Positions 12,601 to 22,904 of a DNA stretch of 64,000 bases are shown in pieces; the first letter of the stretch is position 1; every line of letters starts with the position of its first letter. The notes beneath the pieces were generated by a model. The model was not told the origin of the DNA and searched no databases. It worked only from the letters and a program-made list of their open reading frames with translations. Location of the stretch: the NCBI GenBank assembly GCA_002812745.2, contig NCSJ02000001.1, forward strand, positions 124,001 through 188,000. Direction: 5' to 3'. Position numbers and translations under genes: made by a program. The stretch is from Scytalidium lignicola (lineage: Eukaryota; Ascomycota; Leotiomycetes).

Positions 12601-12871
12601 ACGGATGTCCGTTCTCTCTACTAGTGCTTCTTCTTGAGGCTTGGGCTACGTTCGCGGTCTCATAGTTGGCTTGTGGCAAGAACTCTTCCACTGCTCCTTG
12701 TCGCGACGACGTTCGATGATGACGACTCGAGTTGGCACGCTGAGGGCTGGTTGTCACGGCGGTGGTTCTAGTTCTCGTCGACTGCGATCTCGTCACCGTT
12801 GACTGCGATTGACCGCGTCTGGAACCACTCCGTTCCACGGCAGTTGGAGACACTGATGTGGTTGTCGCCAT
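9631..12871 (-). CDS. kin1: Ser/Thr protein kinase, KIN1/KIN2 (PAR-1/MARK) family
   Basis: Three exons: 12871-12335, 12277-11644 and 11594-9631, 1044 residues. The kinase domain starts near residue 150 with [20 protein letters not shown]. It then has VAVKIV (ATP lysine), an insert typical of fungal Kin1, the catalytic loop [20 protein letters not shown], and an activation loop [14 protein letters not shown] whose threonine matches the site phosphorylated in MARK/AMPK relatives. A long Ser/Arg/Pro-rich low-complexity region follows. The C-terminus ([20 protein letters not shown]...[16 protein letters not shown]) is a KA1 domain, which binds acidic phospholipids. Yeast Kin1/Kin2 act at the plasma membrane in polarity and exocytosis and regulate HAC1 mRNA processing (family knowledge). 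N-terminal ~140 residues are Ser/Thr/Arg-rich. The gene is divergent from the G-patch gene across ~1.3 kb. Confidence 0.93.
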
Positions 12872-14213
12872 GAAAGCGTCGTCCGACGAGGTAGCAATCT
12901 GCCGAAGTACAGGGTAAGTCCTGTTACGGCACCCAAGTCCGCTACCCCTGAAGTGCCCCCAAGCGACGTCACTTTGAAACCAAATTAATACGGAGAATCG
13001 CGATAGTTTCGCAGTCGCGTTGGTAGTGGCGGTTGTTTACGATCGGTAAAGGCGATGAGAGATGATGTTGGGTTGAATTGAGTCCAAGGAAGCTGTCGCC
13101 TGCGGTAGGTCGGATAGTCGATATGGCTGCCAAGCAGGCGGATGGCGGATTGCGCCTAATAATAACAGTCCACAACTAGGCGCTGTAGGACAGCAATAGC
13201 TCCCTGACGGACGAGGATTGATAACTAATATCCGAAAGAAATCAATTAAGGCCAGCGCAGAGAGGCTGGTGCACGGCAGGAGGATGTACGACTTCCGTAC
13301 CAAAGTGGAATTGTTAACCCAAAAGTGATTTGTGGGAGCTGAGCGAGGCTGATGATTGCTTACTCGATCGGGACAAATTGCTTGTTTACTAGCTGCACTG
13401 GGCCGAGCCCCACTGAAAGTTCGGGGTGTCGTAAGTCATTCCCGACGTTCAAAGAAGAAAAAACATAAGAGGAGTTTATTCGGAGTCAACGAAGTATATA
13501 GAGGCAAATTGACTCTCGGGTATTTATAAGACTTAAGGAATCTCCAGTGGGCGATTGGTAAAAATCTGCGAACAGTACCGTGGAACTAGGAACGTCATCC
13601 CGGGAGATCCAGAAGTTCTGGCCAAAACCACTCATCACAACTTTGCCAACCGATCACACATACAGCAAGTAAATCTTCGATAATAAGCAAGGGTGGCAAT
13701 TGTGAAAGGAAGCAAACGACCCGTAGCAATTTCACTCATATTCACAAAGGCAATGCAAGATGCCATGGCGCTCTACGGATTGAACTGTTTCCGTGAATGA
13801 TGCTGGTATCCAACTGTGCCGTCCCGGTTCGCGGTTGCTACGGTGTCCTGGGAAACTCGGAGTGGCAAACATTGACAGCACAGTTATGACCAATTGCTAC
13901 CAAGTCTAGTAATCCGAAATAAATTCCTCTAGCAATACTACTTAGAACCTCTAGAAACGTAATTACACAGTTGTATTGTATTATTACCCAGTCAGCCAGT
14001 GTTCTGGTCCTTTAACTGCAGTATAATTTTCTAAACCTTAATTAGCCGCGCGCTTACTAGCCAGTAACATGTCAAGACCATATTCCGCAAAACCTCATAC
14101 TGTCCCATTCACGAGGCTGACAACGTCACAGCCTTCTCACCGTTTATTATTTACCTCTTATGGGTTCTGCCTATACATTTTAGGCCGTAGCCCTCTATTC
14201 TCATGTCTCTAGC
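12872..14213. other. divergent promoter region, kin1 / G-patch gene
   Basis: 1.34 kb between two divergent starts, so it should carry both promoters and 5' UTRs. Small open frames at 12969-13303 (minus) are adjacent to the kin1 start and lack domains; they could include 5' leader sequence. Nothing else recognised. Confidence 0.5.
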
Positions 14214-16405
14214 ATGTCAGGCAAACGCTCTCGTGCTGCTTACGAAGCTGACCTTCAATCTAAACAGTCGGCATATGCAGTCTATGGGACGCCTCTCCCG
14301 CCCCAAGATTCAGAGGTCAGGGACGATGGATCTTACGTTCCAATTTGGAAACAGGAGGTTCGGGATGAAAGAGGATTGAAGCGATTGCATGGTGCCTTTA
14401 CAGGCGGTTTTAGTGCAGGGTACGTCTCACCAACTTCAAATACCGAATGCTGTTCAAATATAATACTAACGCGGTCTCGTTCAGATACTTCAATACCGTG
14501 GGGTCAAAGGAAGGATGGACCCCAGCAACCTTTGTGTCCTCCCGGACGAATCGAAGAAAAGATGATTCAAAAGCTGCCCAGCAGCGTCCTGAAGATTTTA
14601 TGGACGAAGAGGATCTTGCTGAAGCAGCTGAGGCTCAGAGAGTGCAGACAGCAGGCAATTTTAGTGGAATTGGTTCCACAGACAATGCTGTACAAGGAAA
14701 TGCCTTCCTGGATGTATTTAAAACTCAAGGGGAGACCATGGGAGTCAAATTACTTAAGAAAATGGGTTGGAAAGAAGGTCAAGGAGTGGGGCCAAAGGTT
14801 CGGCGCAGGGCACGTCTGGATGGCGTTGAGGTCGCCGGTAACGATGAGGACTCGACGCATTTGTTTGCGCCGGAGAACACTCGTATGATTAGTTTCATAA
14901 AGAAGAATGATCACAAAGGCCTCGGATTCGAGGGGGAGACAAGATTGTCCTTGAATAACGGATCGAGACCTGAAGCAACGGCGAAGTCAGATGACGATGA
15001 CGAATTTCATTTTGGAACGTCAGCACCTAATAGTTCAAAGAAAAAGAAAGCTATTCGTGGCGGGATTGGGATTGGGATCTTAAACGACACTGGCTCTGAT
15101 GATGAGGATCCATATGAAATTGGACCTCGAATCTCATATAATAGAGTAATTGGAGGTGATAAGAAGAAGAAGAAAGCCGCAGCTAGTTCTGCGAATCCGT
15201 CATTGATCGCCAAACCGGTATTCATTTCTAAGAAAGTTGCATTAGCAAAGGGAGCTACTAATCTACGGAAATGCCACGATGGCCGGTTACCGCTCGATGG
15301 ATTTATTCTAAGTAGCTCGAATGGTTCTTCAGTAATTGTAGGGCTATCAAAGGCATATCTACCCCCAGAAGTCCCAGAGAATTGGCAGTCGACCAAACGA
15401 CCGAAATCCAGCGTTGAGACTGCTCAGTACGTTTCAACAGCCGATGCAGCTAAGTTATCGAAGCTCGATCCCAAATCTCGTGCTGCTATTCTAGGTGAAA
15501 CAACCTTACCAGGAAAGTCGGTTTTTGACTTTTTATCTCCATCGGCTAGAAATAGAATTGTCTCCGCAACTGGGAAATCAAACTTACCAGCAGGACTTGG
15601 AGAGATACCCCAAGGATATGCGATGACAGAAGAAGAAAGCCAAAAAGAGCTCCTTACCCAAATCCCCAAGGTGGAGAAATACATAGCGATTGCGGCTTTA
15701 AACAGAGGCGCCAGTGGGTTTATGCCCTATGGTGAAGATGAAGCCAAGAGAAATCGTTATAGAAGCTTCATAGAATACCAAGCCGATATCGTTAAGGAGC
15801 TCCCACCACGAGCACACGGTATGTCGAAAGATGATTGGTTGAAAGAACTGAATGAGTTTGCGAACTGCGCGCAGATTTTCAAGCCCATGAGTGGCATGAT
15901 GGCTACGAGATTCACATCTTCAACCCAACCTTCGGCTATTGGGTCAAAAGAGCTGGGATCGTCGACAGGGAACTCGTTGCTCAGTAAACCTGCTCCAAAA
16001 CCTGAAGACCCTGCTGAGGCTGCGGCAAAGATTGGGATGTACGGACCACTGACACGGTCGTCACAGGACTGGTATCCAACAAGACTGCTATGCAAGAGAT
16101 TTAATATCCAGCCGCCAGCTCATGTACGAGTTGGAGGTGACGAGGATGGTGAAGATGCGAGAAAAGGGGCCAAGGACATGGATTTGGTTTCGAGGTCTGC
16201 TATTAATGAAATGCTAGGGGAGTCTAGGAATTCTGCCAATATATTATATCGGGATCAATTGGAGAAACCTGCCGAGATGTCTGCTCAGGAAAAGCCGAGA
16301 GAGATAGTTATTGATGTGGAGAGAAACGAGGCTTTGGAAGGACAGAAAGCTGGGGAAGCTGTTTTTAAAGCTATCTTTGGAGATGATAGTGATGAGGATG
16401 ATTAG
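14214..16405 (+). CDS. G-patch domain protein, GPATCH1/TOUGH family (DUF1604)
   Basis: Two exons: 14214-14419 and 14485-16405, 708 residues. The N-terminus matches the DUF1604 domain: TPLPPQDSEVRDDGSYVPIW, GLKRLHGAFTGGFSAGY (across the intron), NTVGSKEGWTPATFVSSR. The G-patch follows at about residues 150-200: GVKLLKKMGWKEGQGVGPKV. The rest is charged, with acidic and lysine tracts, and ends in an acidic tail (FKAIFGDDSDEDD). G-patch proteins activate DEAH-box helicases; GPATCH1/TOUGH proteins act in late spliceosome and RNA processing (family knowledge). A SURP-like segment near FMPYGEDEAKRNRYRSFIEY is typical of the family. The single intron and ATG context give a confident model. Confidence 0.92.
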
Positions 16406-16880
16406 TGTATAGTCATAACAGTTAGCCAACCCAGTATATATTACGAATAATTATGGCTCGCAATTCAAATCATGAGTATGGTTTAACTTTTCTTTCGACC
16501 TTCTAACCTCATGTCAACGCGGAGTCAAAAGACCCTAAATTACCATCCTTGCATAGTGCTTTGACCATAGTTTAGCATGCCGACTTCATGAAGTCACAGC
16601 ATGTTGTTGTTGGTCGATAATCTTATAAGATAAGGAAGAGGTCAAGCACTTCATAAACGCGCGATTGGCGGATGGAGGTCCACAAAAGGGGGCCGCTGTA
16701 GTAAGAGCGCTTAATCTTTAATCTGATTGGCTTGCATCACTTGAGGCGGGCCTCCAACGACCCATGAACATCATCAACAATGCCCAGAGCAATACGAATA
16801 ATTTCAAGCAATTGAACCCAAGAAACTACTACCGAAGAACTTGAATTACATCAGCGAACCATTATCAGTTAGCAATCACG
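16406..16880. other. intergenic spacer before the Whi2-like gene
   Basis: 475 bp between a stop at 16405 and the apparent 5' end of the Whi2-like coding region. The region holds an in-frame TGA near 16842 and no in-frame ATG after it. I searched for an upstream coding exon with a usable GT donor in the right phase and found none convincing. Confidence 0.45.
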
Positions 16881-18478
16881 TTGTCAGACACGCAAGAAGC
16901 CAACGACGGTCCGGCCGTCGGGCTTGAGCAACACCTTGATATCGACGGAGAGCACCGATCGAAGCTCGAGGAAGAAGACGCCCGCGCGCGATCTCCACCA
17001 CCAGGATATCCAGCGTCAGAAGCATCAGGATCAGCTCCTCCATCGCCTCGACCACCTCCATTCTCCTCGCTCTATACGAGCACTGCAGAAGCCGTCGCGG
17101 CTTACAAGGTTGCCGTAACTGAAGTAGGCTGTTCGGGATCTGTACCTGCGTATGCACCCGTCGCACCTGAATTTCATCTCCTATCTGCCGATACTACTGC
17201 TGCTACATCCTCGAGAGAAGTAGTTGTTGAGGACGAGACCAAGGCTGCGCTTCCGCAGGATACAAAGGGAGAGCCGAGTTCTAAGAAAGAAGAAGATAAC
17301 GAGCCTCCGCCTGCGTATTCATTAGGGACTAGTCCGCTTGAATCGTTCACATATCTGATGGCGGCCGCTGGAGGTGCTGCGAGTATTATTACTCAAGTGC
17401 AGCAGGGTGGTGCTCCACCCATCAATACGTTAGGAGATGTTGGCCCCGACGAGAATATAACAATGGACCTGAGGTACGTTGCGTCATGGAGGACCCACCA
17501 TCACATGTCCAAATATATGGTACTGACAATATAACAGAGGTACCAAGTTTACTTTATCAAGAGATGAGCTCCTGACACTTCCCGAGTTTGTACTACTATC
17601 ACTATTTCCCAATGGATTATTACCAGATGGCCACCTCAACGCATATCACGACACCGACGTCTTCCAGGTCGACGTAGGTTACCACCTCAAATTATCTATC
17701 AAAGAAATTAAAACTAACACTCCTAATCACAGTACGATCCCACATCCCTCCAATATATGCTCGACTTTTTCCGCAACGTAGCCAACACCATCCCAGACGG
17801 ATCAACGTCACCCTCCACCGAAGGTGATCCCATGGCGATCGAACCCATGGCTGGTTCAGCGCGAGAAATGCTCCAAGATCGAGCAGGGATCATTGTACTT
17901 CGTGAAGACTTAGATTTCTACGCCATTCCACCACGGCCAGATATCGAGCAACCAGAGATGATAGAGGTAAAGAGAGCAGCAGGAAGGGCGCTACTGAAGC
18001 AAGATGGGATCTTCTCTGGGCTGAGGAAGAGTGATGAGGCAGGGACTACGGAGCAACATCTCATCGAGATGTTAACTGCTGGGTACGTTTATTCCTCTTA
18101 TCGCAATACTTGTTTCCTTTTTGTCCTTTACTTTTCTATGATCTTGTTCTTTAAATGTTACAAACAAAAGGCTAATCGACAAGTGAAAATAGTGGCTTCA
18201 ACCATGATGATCGCTGGGGCCATAGAGCCGGTGAACCAAACAAGGCTGTCATCTGCAGTCTCGCACTGGCGCGCCTAAGAACCGATATCCGCACGACGGA
18301 AATGGGCGGCAATGCCGTAGGCATGGCCCAAAAGCTGCTTCTATTCTGGAGGAAACCGGCGCGGAGGTGTTGGTGGGAGGGAATAGAGTTGGAGAACGTC
18401 GAGGGCGTCGAGGGAAAGCTAAAAGTTTGGATTCGAAGAGTGTGGACGCTAGAGATGAGTGTCATCGGGCTTCGCTGA
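16881..18478 (+). CDS. Whi2-like BTB/POZ-domain stress regulator; start codon unclear
   Basis: Four exons: (16881)-17473, 17538-17673, 17733-18082 and 18193-18478, up to 454 residues. The core is a BTB/POZ fold: RGTKFTLSRDELLTLPEFVL, SLFPNGLLPDGHLNAYHDTD, VDYDPTSLQYMLDFFRNVA, then after the last intron GGFNHDDRWGHRAGEPNKAV and a C-terminal domain. This pattern matches fungal Whi2 homologues. In yeast Whi2 works with the Psr1/Psr2 phosphatases in the general stress response and lowers TORC1 activity when amino acids are scarce (family knowledge). The N-terminal ~160 residues are Pro/Ser/Glu-rich with PPPAY-type motifs. The apparent first codon is TTG (16881); the first in-frame ATG is at 17358, after the low-complexity part but before the BTB core. 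Near-cognate initiation, a missed leader exon, or a base error are all possible. Confidence 0.8.
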
Positions 18479-18998
18479 TCAATTTTTGTTTTTCTGATCG
18501 GTGAAGGAAGCGATTGATGATGAAANTTTTTTTTTTTTTTTGAGAGGAGGGAACGAAGCAGAGAGAACACAACAAATTCCGGTGAATATTTGCGGGCATG
18601 GAAAATCCTTTGTGTTTTCTGGTGTTTATTTTTATCAATTTTTCTTGTTTCTACGTCTTTTCTTGTCCGTTTTTTCTTTCCATGTCTTTTTCTAACGGAG
18701 GGGAAAACAACCCTCATAAGTTTACACTTTTTATGTTTTGCTTCGCGTTGGTTTGTCAACTTTTTTTTTTCCCTTTTATTATCATATTGCAAGATACACC
18801 CCCCAGCAAGCACGAATTCAGCGGACACGTCGATTGTTTCTTANTTTTTTTCAACTTCTTCTATTTCCCCCNTTTTTTTGTGGTCAGCAAGTAAGCATAA
18901 GATCAGGTACAGCAGGACTCTTTCCCCGTTTTTTATTCGTTTTGTAATGGAAGGTTGCAGCTCCCTCATCAGTGGCGAGTTCATTTGTTCATGGGCCG

Positions 18999-19061
18999 TG
19001 GAGGAGGAGGAGATCGTGGTAGTGGTAGTAGTAGTGGTGGTGGTGGTAGTGGCGGCGGTGA
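18999..19061. repeat. GGT/AGT trinucleotide microsatellite
   Basis: A purine/GT-rich stretch made mostly of GGA, GGT and AGT triplets. It creates poly-Val/Gly or poly-Thr readings in several frames, which explains the spurious open frames here. Confidence 0.8.
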
Positions 19062-19555
19062 TTGAACCGGTGGTGGTGTATAAGAAACAAAACAAGCATT
19101 TTGATTTTTTCTGTCAGTGGTTTTTGTCTGAGGGAAAGGGAGGAGGTGTAATGTACTGCTGCTGCTCTCGGGTGTGTTTCTGGGAGAGTATCTAGTTGGA
19201 GAACAGAGACAGAGGAGAGAGTGTCTTGGAACATATAAATAGGAGAATTAGAAAAAATATGATACAGAAAGGATCATCATATACAGCAGCAGTTGGTGAT
19301 CATGGTATTGTGAATAAACTGTATGTTGCACGTGATTGTTGGTCTCTCGGTACAGTAACTTTAACTTCTAGGAGCCTCGTTTCTTATTAATCAAAGCATC
19401 TGAACAGATCGCATGGCAAAAAATCAAATATCACAAGTCAGAAGTGACAGCTCAAAGATCACGAATAATCAGAGAGAGAACATGTAGTTGTACAGCAGTG
19501 TACATATACATTACATACATACATGATCCGTACACACACTCTCTCTCACACATAG

Positions 19556-19588
19556 TCACACACACACACACACACACCACACACACAT
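19556..19588. repeat. CA dinucleotide microsatellite
   Basis: An almost pure CA run, preceded by CT and CA-rich sequence from ~19535. Confidence 0.85.
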
Positions 19589-20462
19589 ACGGAACCCAAC
19601 CAACCGCAACGCCTCTTTCGGCGACGCTTTCCCCTTAATCACAAAACCACGAGGACGGAACGGGTACCTGAGAGGTTCTTACTTGGCTCCGAGCAAGCGC
19701 TACATCACTACATCACTACATTACTCTGTACATATCTATACAAAACATTTTTACAGAGTACAAGAATAATAAAACTTTAAATCAATACCCTATTATTATT
19801 ATTTTTTCTTTTATGCCCACATCTATGTCTGTGGAAGTTTTTCAATACTGGGTAAATTCTGGCTCACTCTCTACTGGATCATCGGGCAAATAAAAAGGTT
19901 CCAATGATTGGGCGAGAACTACGGGGGGGGGAAAGTGGACTTTCCCTTCTTTTTCTTCATTGCAACTATGTGGAAACTACTGTATGTAGTATGTACATAC
20001 TGCTGCTGCTGTTGATGCGCTGTCTGCTGTGTGATGCTGTGCTGCAAACTGCAAACTGCAACTGCAAGTGCGTCTGCATCTGTGTTGTGCTGCTGCGGCC
20101 CAAGAAGAAAGGGAAAGTGTTGGCACAGAGTGACAGAGAGAAGGAAAAAAGTGGCTCTCTCTCTCTCTCCGTCTCTCCGCGTGTGCACATGTGAGATGCG
20201 AAAATTCGGGGTTTTCGATGCATGGCGGGGGGCTGTGGGAGAGAGTGGAAATGAGGTGGTGTTGGATGTGCATATTGATACACACACTTGATACCACCAA
20301 CCAGGATTTTTCTTTGGCCGGTACTTTACTTCGTATTATTTATTGTCCAGTACTGGATATTTTGCATTTTTGGTTCTTGTCTTCTTCATCTGGACTTCCC
20401 CGCGGGTTTTGAGCGCACATTCTTCTTCTTTGTTGCCCGTGTGTAGACTTTATTCCCCCGGG

Positions 20463-20469
20463 TGAGTCA
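20463..20469 (-). promoter_or_regulatory. GCN4/CPC-1 response element (distal)
   Basis: TGAGTCA, the reverse complement of TGACTCA, the palindromic-type binding site of GCN4/CPC-1. It lies 2.4 kb before the main ATG, so its role is less certain than that of the proximal copy. Confidence 0.4.
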
Positions 20470-21436
20470 CTTGCCTTGGCCGTGGGATTCGCATGTGGGG
20501 AGGAAGAGACCGAGCCAGATGCAGGGCGAGATTTGTGTGTGTGCGTCCTTCGGCTGGCGCAGGCTAGAGATGGCAGATCTGGGCCCTTTTTGCTTTTTCT
20601 GATTTTCTGTTTCCCCGTAATTATTGGAATTCTTTTTTTTGGCAAAGGGCGAATTGGATGAAATCTGACAGGCCATCGAGCGCCATGGCACAGCACAGTA
20701 CGGACAGCACAGTTATTATTTTAATTACTCCGTATTCCATGAGTTCCATGAGGGATATTTATCCCTCGTACTGTACAGTACCATGGTCCAAAGGATGTGA
20801 GAAGAGGAAAGGTCCGGGTTGTCTGCCTTGGCGGGCTGCCCTATGAGTTGTGCGTGTGCAGCCTTGATCTCTTGTCCGCAACCTGGATCCAATTGCAAGA
20901 TGCGACCAGCACAACAACCAGCACCGCACCTTGCAGTTGCCGTAATACTGTAATAATAAAAGTTGACAAGATATGAAGAATTCTGTGGCAGCTGCGCAGG
21001 TTTTCCCCAGCATCACCACGTTTTTTTTTCTTTCTGGTCCCCTTCATCTGATGTAACGAATTACGCCTTTGTGGCCCCGGTGGCCCTCGCGCCCTTGCAC
21101 GCCCACGCCCTGCGAACCCCAATTCCAGAAGGACACGAAAACGAAAAAGACCACGACACAGACCACGACCAGGACGAAGAATTCATCCCAGAGGCCGAGA
21201 TCGACGGCGGGAGAGCGCATTGCAACTCGAGTTCGCCATTTCAGGCACACCGGGGGGCTTGGCTCTTTTTGCGAGTCGTTGCGCGATATTAATTAACTAG
21301 TGCGAGGGCGAAGAGGAAAGACGAGAGACAGGATGAAGAGGAAAAGAGGATCTGGTGCTGCAATAACAATACAGTAACCACAGTACCATACTTACTCGAT
21401 CCAGACGCCGGAATTATTCCTTCAAACAGTTATCTC

Positions 21437-21456
21437 CTCTCTCTCTCTCTCTCTCT
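21437..21456. repeat. CT dinucleotide microsatellite
   Basis: About ten consecutive CT units in the cpc-1 upstream region. Confidence 0.8.
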
Positions 21457-21962
21457 GCCTTGCCCTCCAAGAACTCCACATCCAAGCGCAAGTTTCTGCT
21501 CCAAACTGCAAGATCTGACCCGCAATCTCAGACTGGCTGTACCACAGTAGTGTGTCTCCAGTCCAAGTCGCAATGAGAGGCCCTCCAACTTTTGTACAAG
21601 CAAGATTGAGGAGGGGCACGGGGTCTGCTGGCAAGCTGCGGACAATGCAACTGCACATGTGCTTTGCTGTAGTCGGTCTGTATTGTCCTGTCATTGCAAC
21701 TTGCGACATCAACGCTCCGGCCACGATCGCAGCAAACCCTGAAACCGATCACGACGAAAAAATTCCATCTGAGGATCCAACCCGCCGGCCCCAGCAATCA
21801 CAACCCCCAGCCAAAAGCAGCACGATCCACGCTAACCCGGATTCTCCCAAGTACCCTCAGGCAGCTGCCACCACCAGCCACCATGCGGCCCGGTGATTGG
21901 TTCTGTGCCGTCCAAGCCTCACTCCCCCCCTTGCCCCTTCCCTGCCTAGTCTTGGGTTGTTG

Positions 21963-21969
21963 TGACTCA
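21963..21969 (+). promoter_or_regulatory. GCN4/CPC-1 response element (proximal)
   Basis: A perfect TGACTCA about 150 bp upstream of the pyrimidine tract that probably marks the cpc-1 transcription start. GCN4-class factors bind this heptamer, and autoregulation through it is known for cpc-1/cpcA genes; here it is inferred from position and sequence. Confidence 0.6.
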
Positions 21970-22110
21970 CACCTTCAAGCGAGCGAAAAGTCCCTCCGAT
22001 TGCTGACACGAGCCCCAGGCCACAAGGCCACCAACCCAGGCAGCCAGGTCCAAATCCGTGTGCTGCCTTCGCGCCTGCAAATTAAATATCGCCCGTCCCC
22101 ACCCTGAGGC

Positions 22111-22152
22111 ACCTCTCTTCTTCCTTTTCTTTTTTTTTTCTCTTCTTTCTCT
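22111..22152 (+). promoter_or_regulatory. pyrimidine-rich core promoter of cpc-1
   Basis: A long CT/T tract (with a run of ten Ts) just before the uORF leader. Such tracts precede transcription starts in filamentous ascomycetes. No ATG occurs between the tract and uORF1, consistent with transcription starting here. Confidence 0.5.
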
Positions 22153-22213
22153 AACCATCCCCCCAAAGCAAACTACAAACCACACATAAAAGAACATCGT
22201 CAACTCGCTCAAG

Positions 22214-22222
22214 ATGTTCTAA
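22214..22222 (+). promoter_or_regulatory. uORF1 of the cpc-1 leader (Met-Phe-stop)
   Basis: ATGTTCTAA, the first ATG after the pyrimidine tract. A very short first uORF that allows ribosomes to resume scanning is the hallmark of GCN4-type leaders (family knowledge). No further ATG occurs before uORF2 at 22451. Confidence 0.8.
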
Positions 22223-22450
22223 ATTCACGGCCTTCGTAGCCCCTCCCACTGACGTCCCCCCAACCGTCAAAATTACTTCCAACAGTATTCCAACTACTCC
22301 TCTCTCCCCTCTTTCCAACAACCCAATTTTTCCCTCCCCGGAAGAATTGAACTCGCTCTCTGCAGCTTCCAGCTCCAGCAACCAGCGCTTCTCAACCGTC
22401 AACATTTCGTCACAAGGGTTTCCCTTCGTCACCACGGATTCTCAACCAAG

Positions 22451-22600
22451 ATGGCTTCCCTCCAGTTCATCGAGCCTGCCGGCACCACCGCATTCGCACC
22501 CGCAACAACCACCACAGACCTCCCCGCCCGATCTCCCGCAAGCCTCCCAACAGGACTTCGTTCTGTACGAGAGATCTCACAGCGCTCGCGCACCCCCTAG
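22451..22600 (+). promoter_or_regulatory. uORF2 of the cpc-1 leader (49 codons)
   Basis: ATG 22451 to TAG 22598-22600, starting MASLQFIEPAGTTAFAPATT. Length and position (228 nt after uORF1, 305 nt before the main ATG) match the inhibitory second uORF of Neurospora cpc-1 and Aspergillus cpcA. Fast reinitiation at uORF2 should block CPC-1 synthesis; slow reinitiation under amino-acid starvation should bypass it (inference from the known mechanism). No ATG lies between its stop and the main ATG. Confidence 0.85.
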
Positions 22601-22904
22601 ACTGTCCCAGTCCCAAGGCTTAACCGCCACGCCTCGTCGTCACTCATCTCATTACGCTTCGGCAACCTCGCTGCAGAATCAGAGAGTAGCTGCGATCATT
22701 CAAGCAACTGGGCATCCTATTTCCACCTCGGCTTTTACAAATCGGTTTCATCCTTCTGCGCAGAATCCTCATCGTTTCTACGCTTCATCTGCGCCTTCGT
22801 CGTCTGCAGCCTTAAATCAGCAGCGGCAATTGGCTTCGCACCGTCCACAAGTTCCCTTGTTTTCGCAATCCAACGGTAATAATCAAATTCCACAGACTCC
22901 AAAC

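Larger units (their letters stand above)
18479..22213. other. long upstream region of cpc-1, with simple repeats
   Basis: About 3.7 kb without a supportable gene. It contains three single-N positions beside poly(T) runs (18526, 18844, 18872), a GGT/AGT-rich microsatellite, a CA repeat, CT repeats and two TGACTCA elements. Open frames on both strands (for example 18590-19195 and 21694-22107) follow low-complexity DNA and lack domains. Some of it may be the cpc-1 promoter or an unspliced noncoding transcript. Confidence 0.5.

Noticed and set aside
18590..19195. 201-codon open frame through a T-rich and GGT-rich region
   Set aside because: It is driven by microsatellite and poly(T) sequence, contains two N-derived unknown residues and encodes low-complexity Phe/Ser/Val runs.
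21552..22107. Open frames of 114 and 137 codons upstream of cpc-1
   Set aside because: No domain, Pro/Ser/Thr low complexity, and they lie in the promoter before the pyrimidine tract; not needed to explain the cpc-1 leader.
22347..22904. N-terminal 186-codon extension of CPC-1
   Set aside because: It begins with TTG, overlaps uORF2 in another frame, is Ser/Pro/Gln low complexity, and would make the protein far longer than known CPC-1 homologues.
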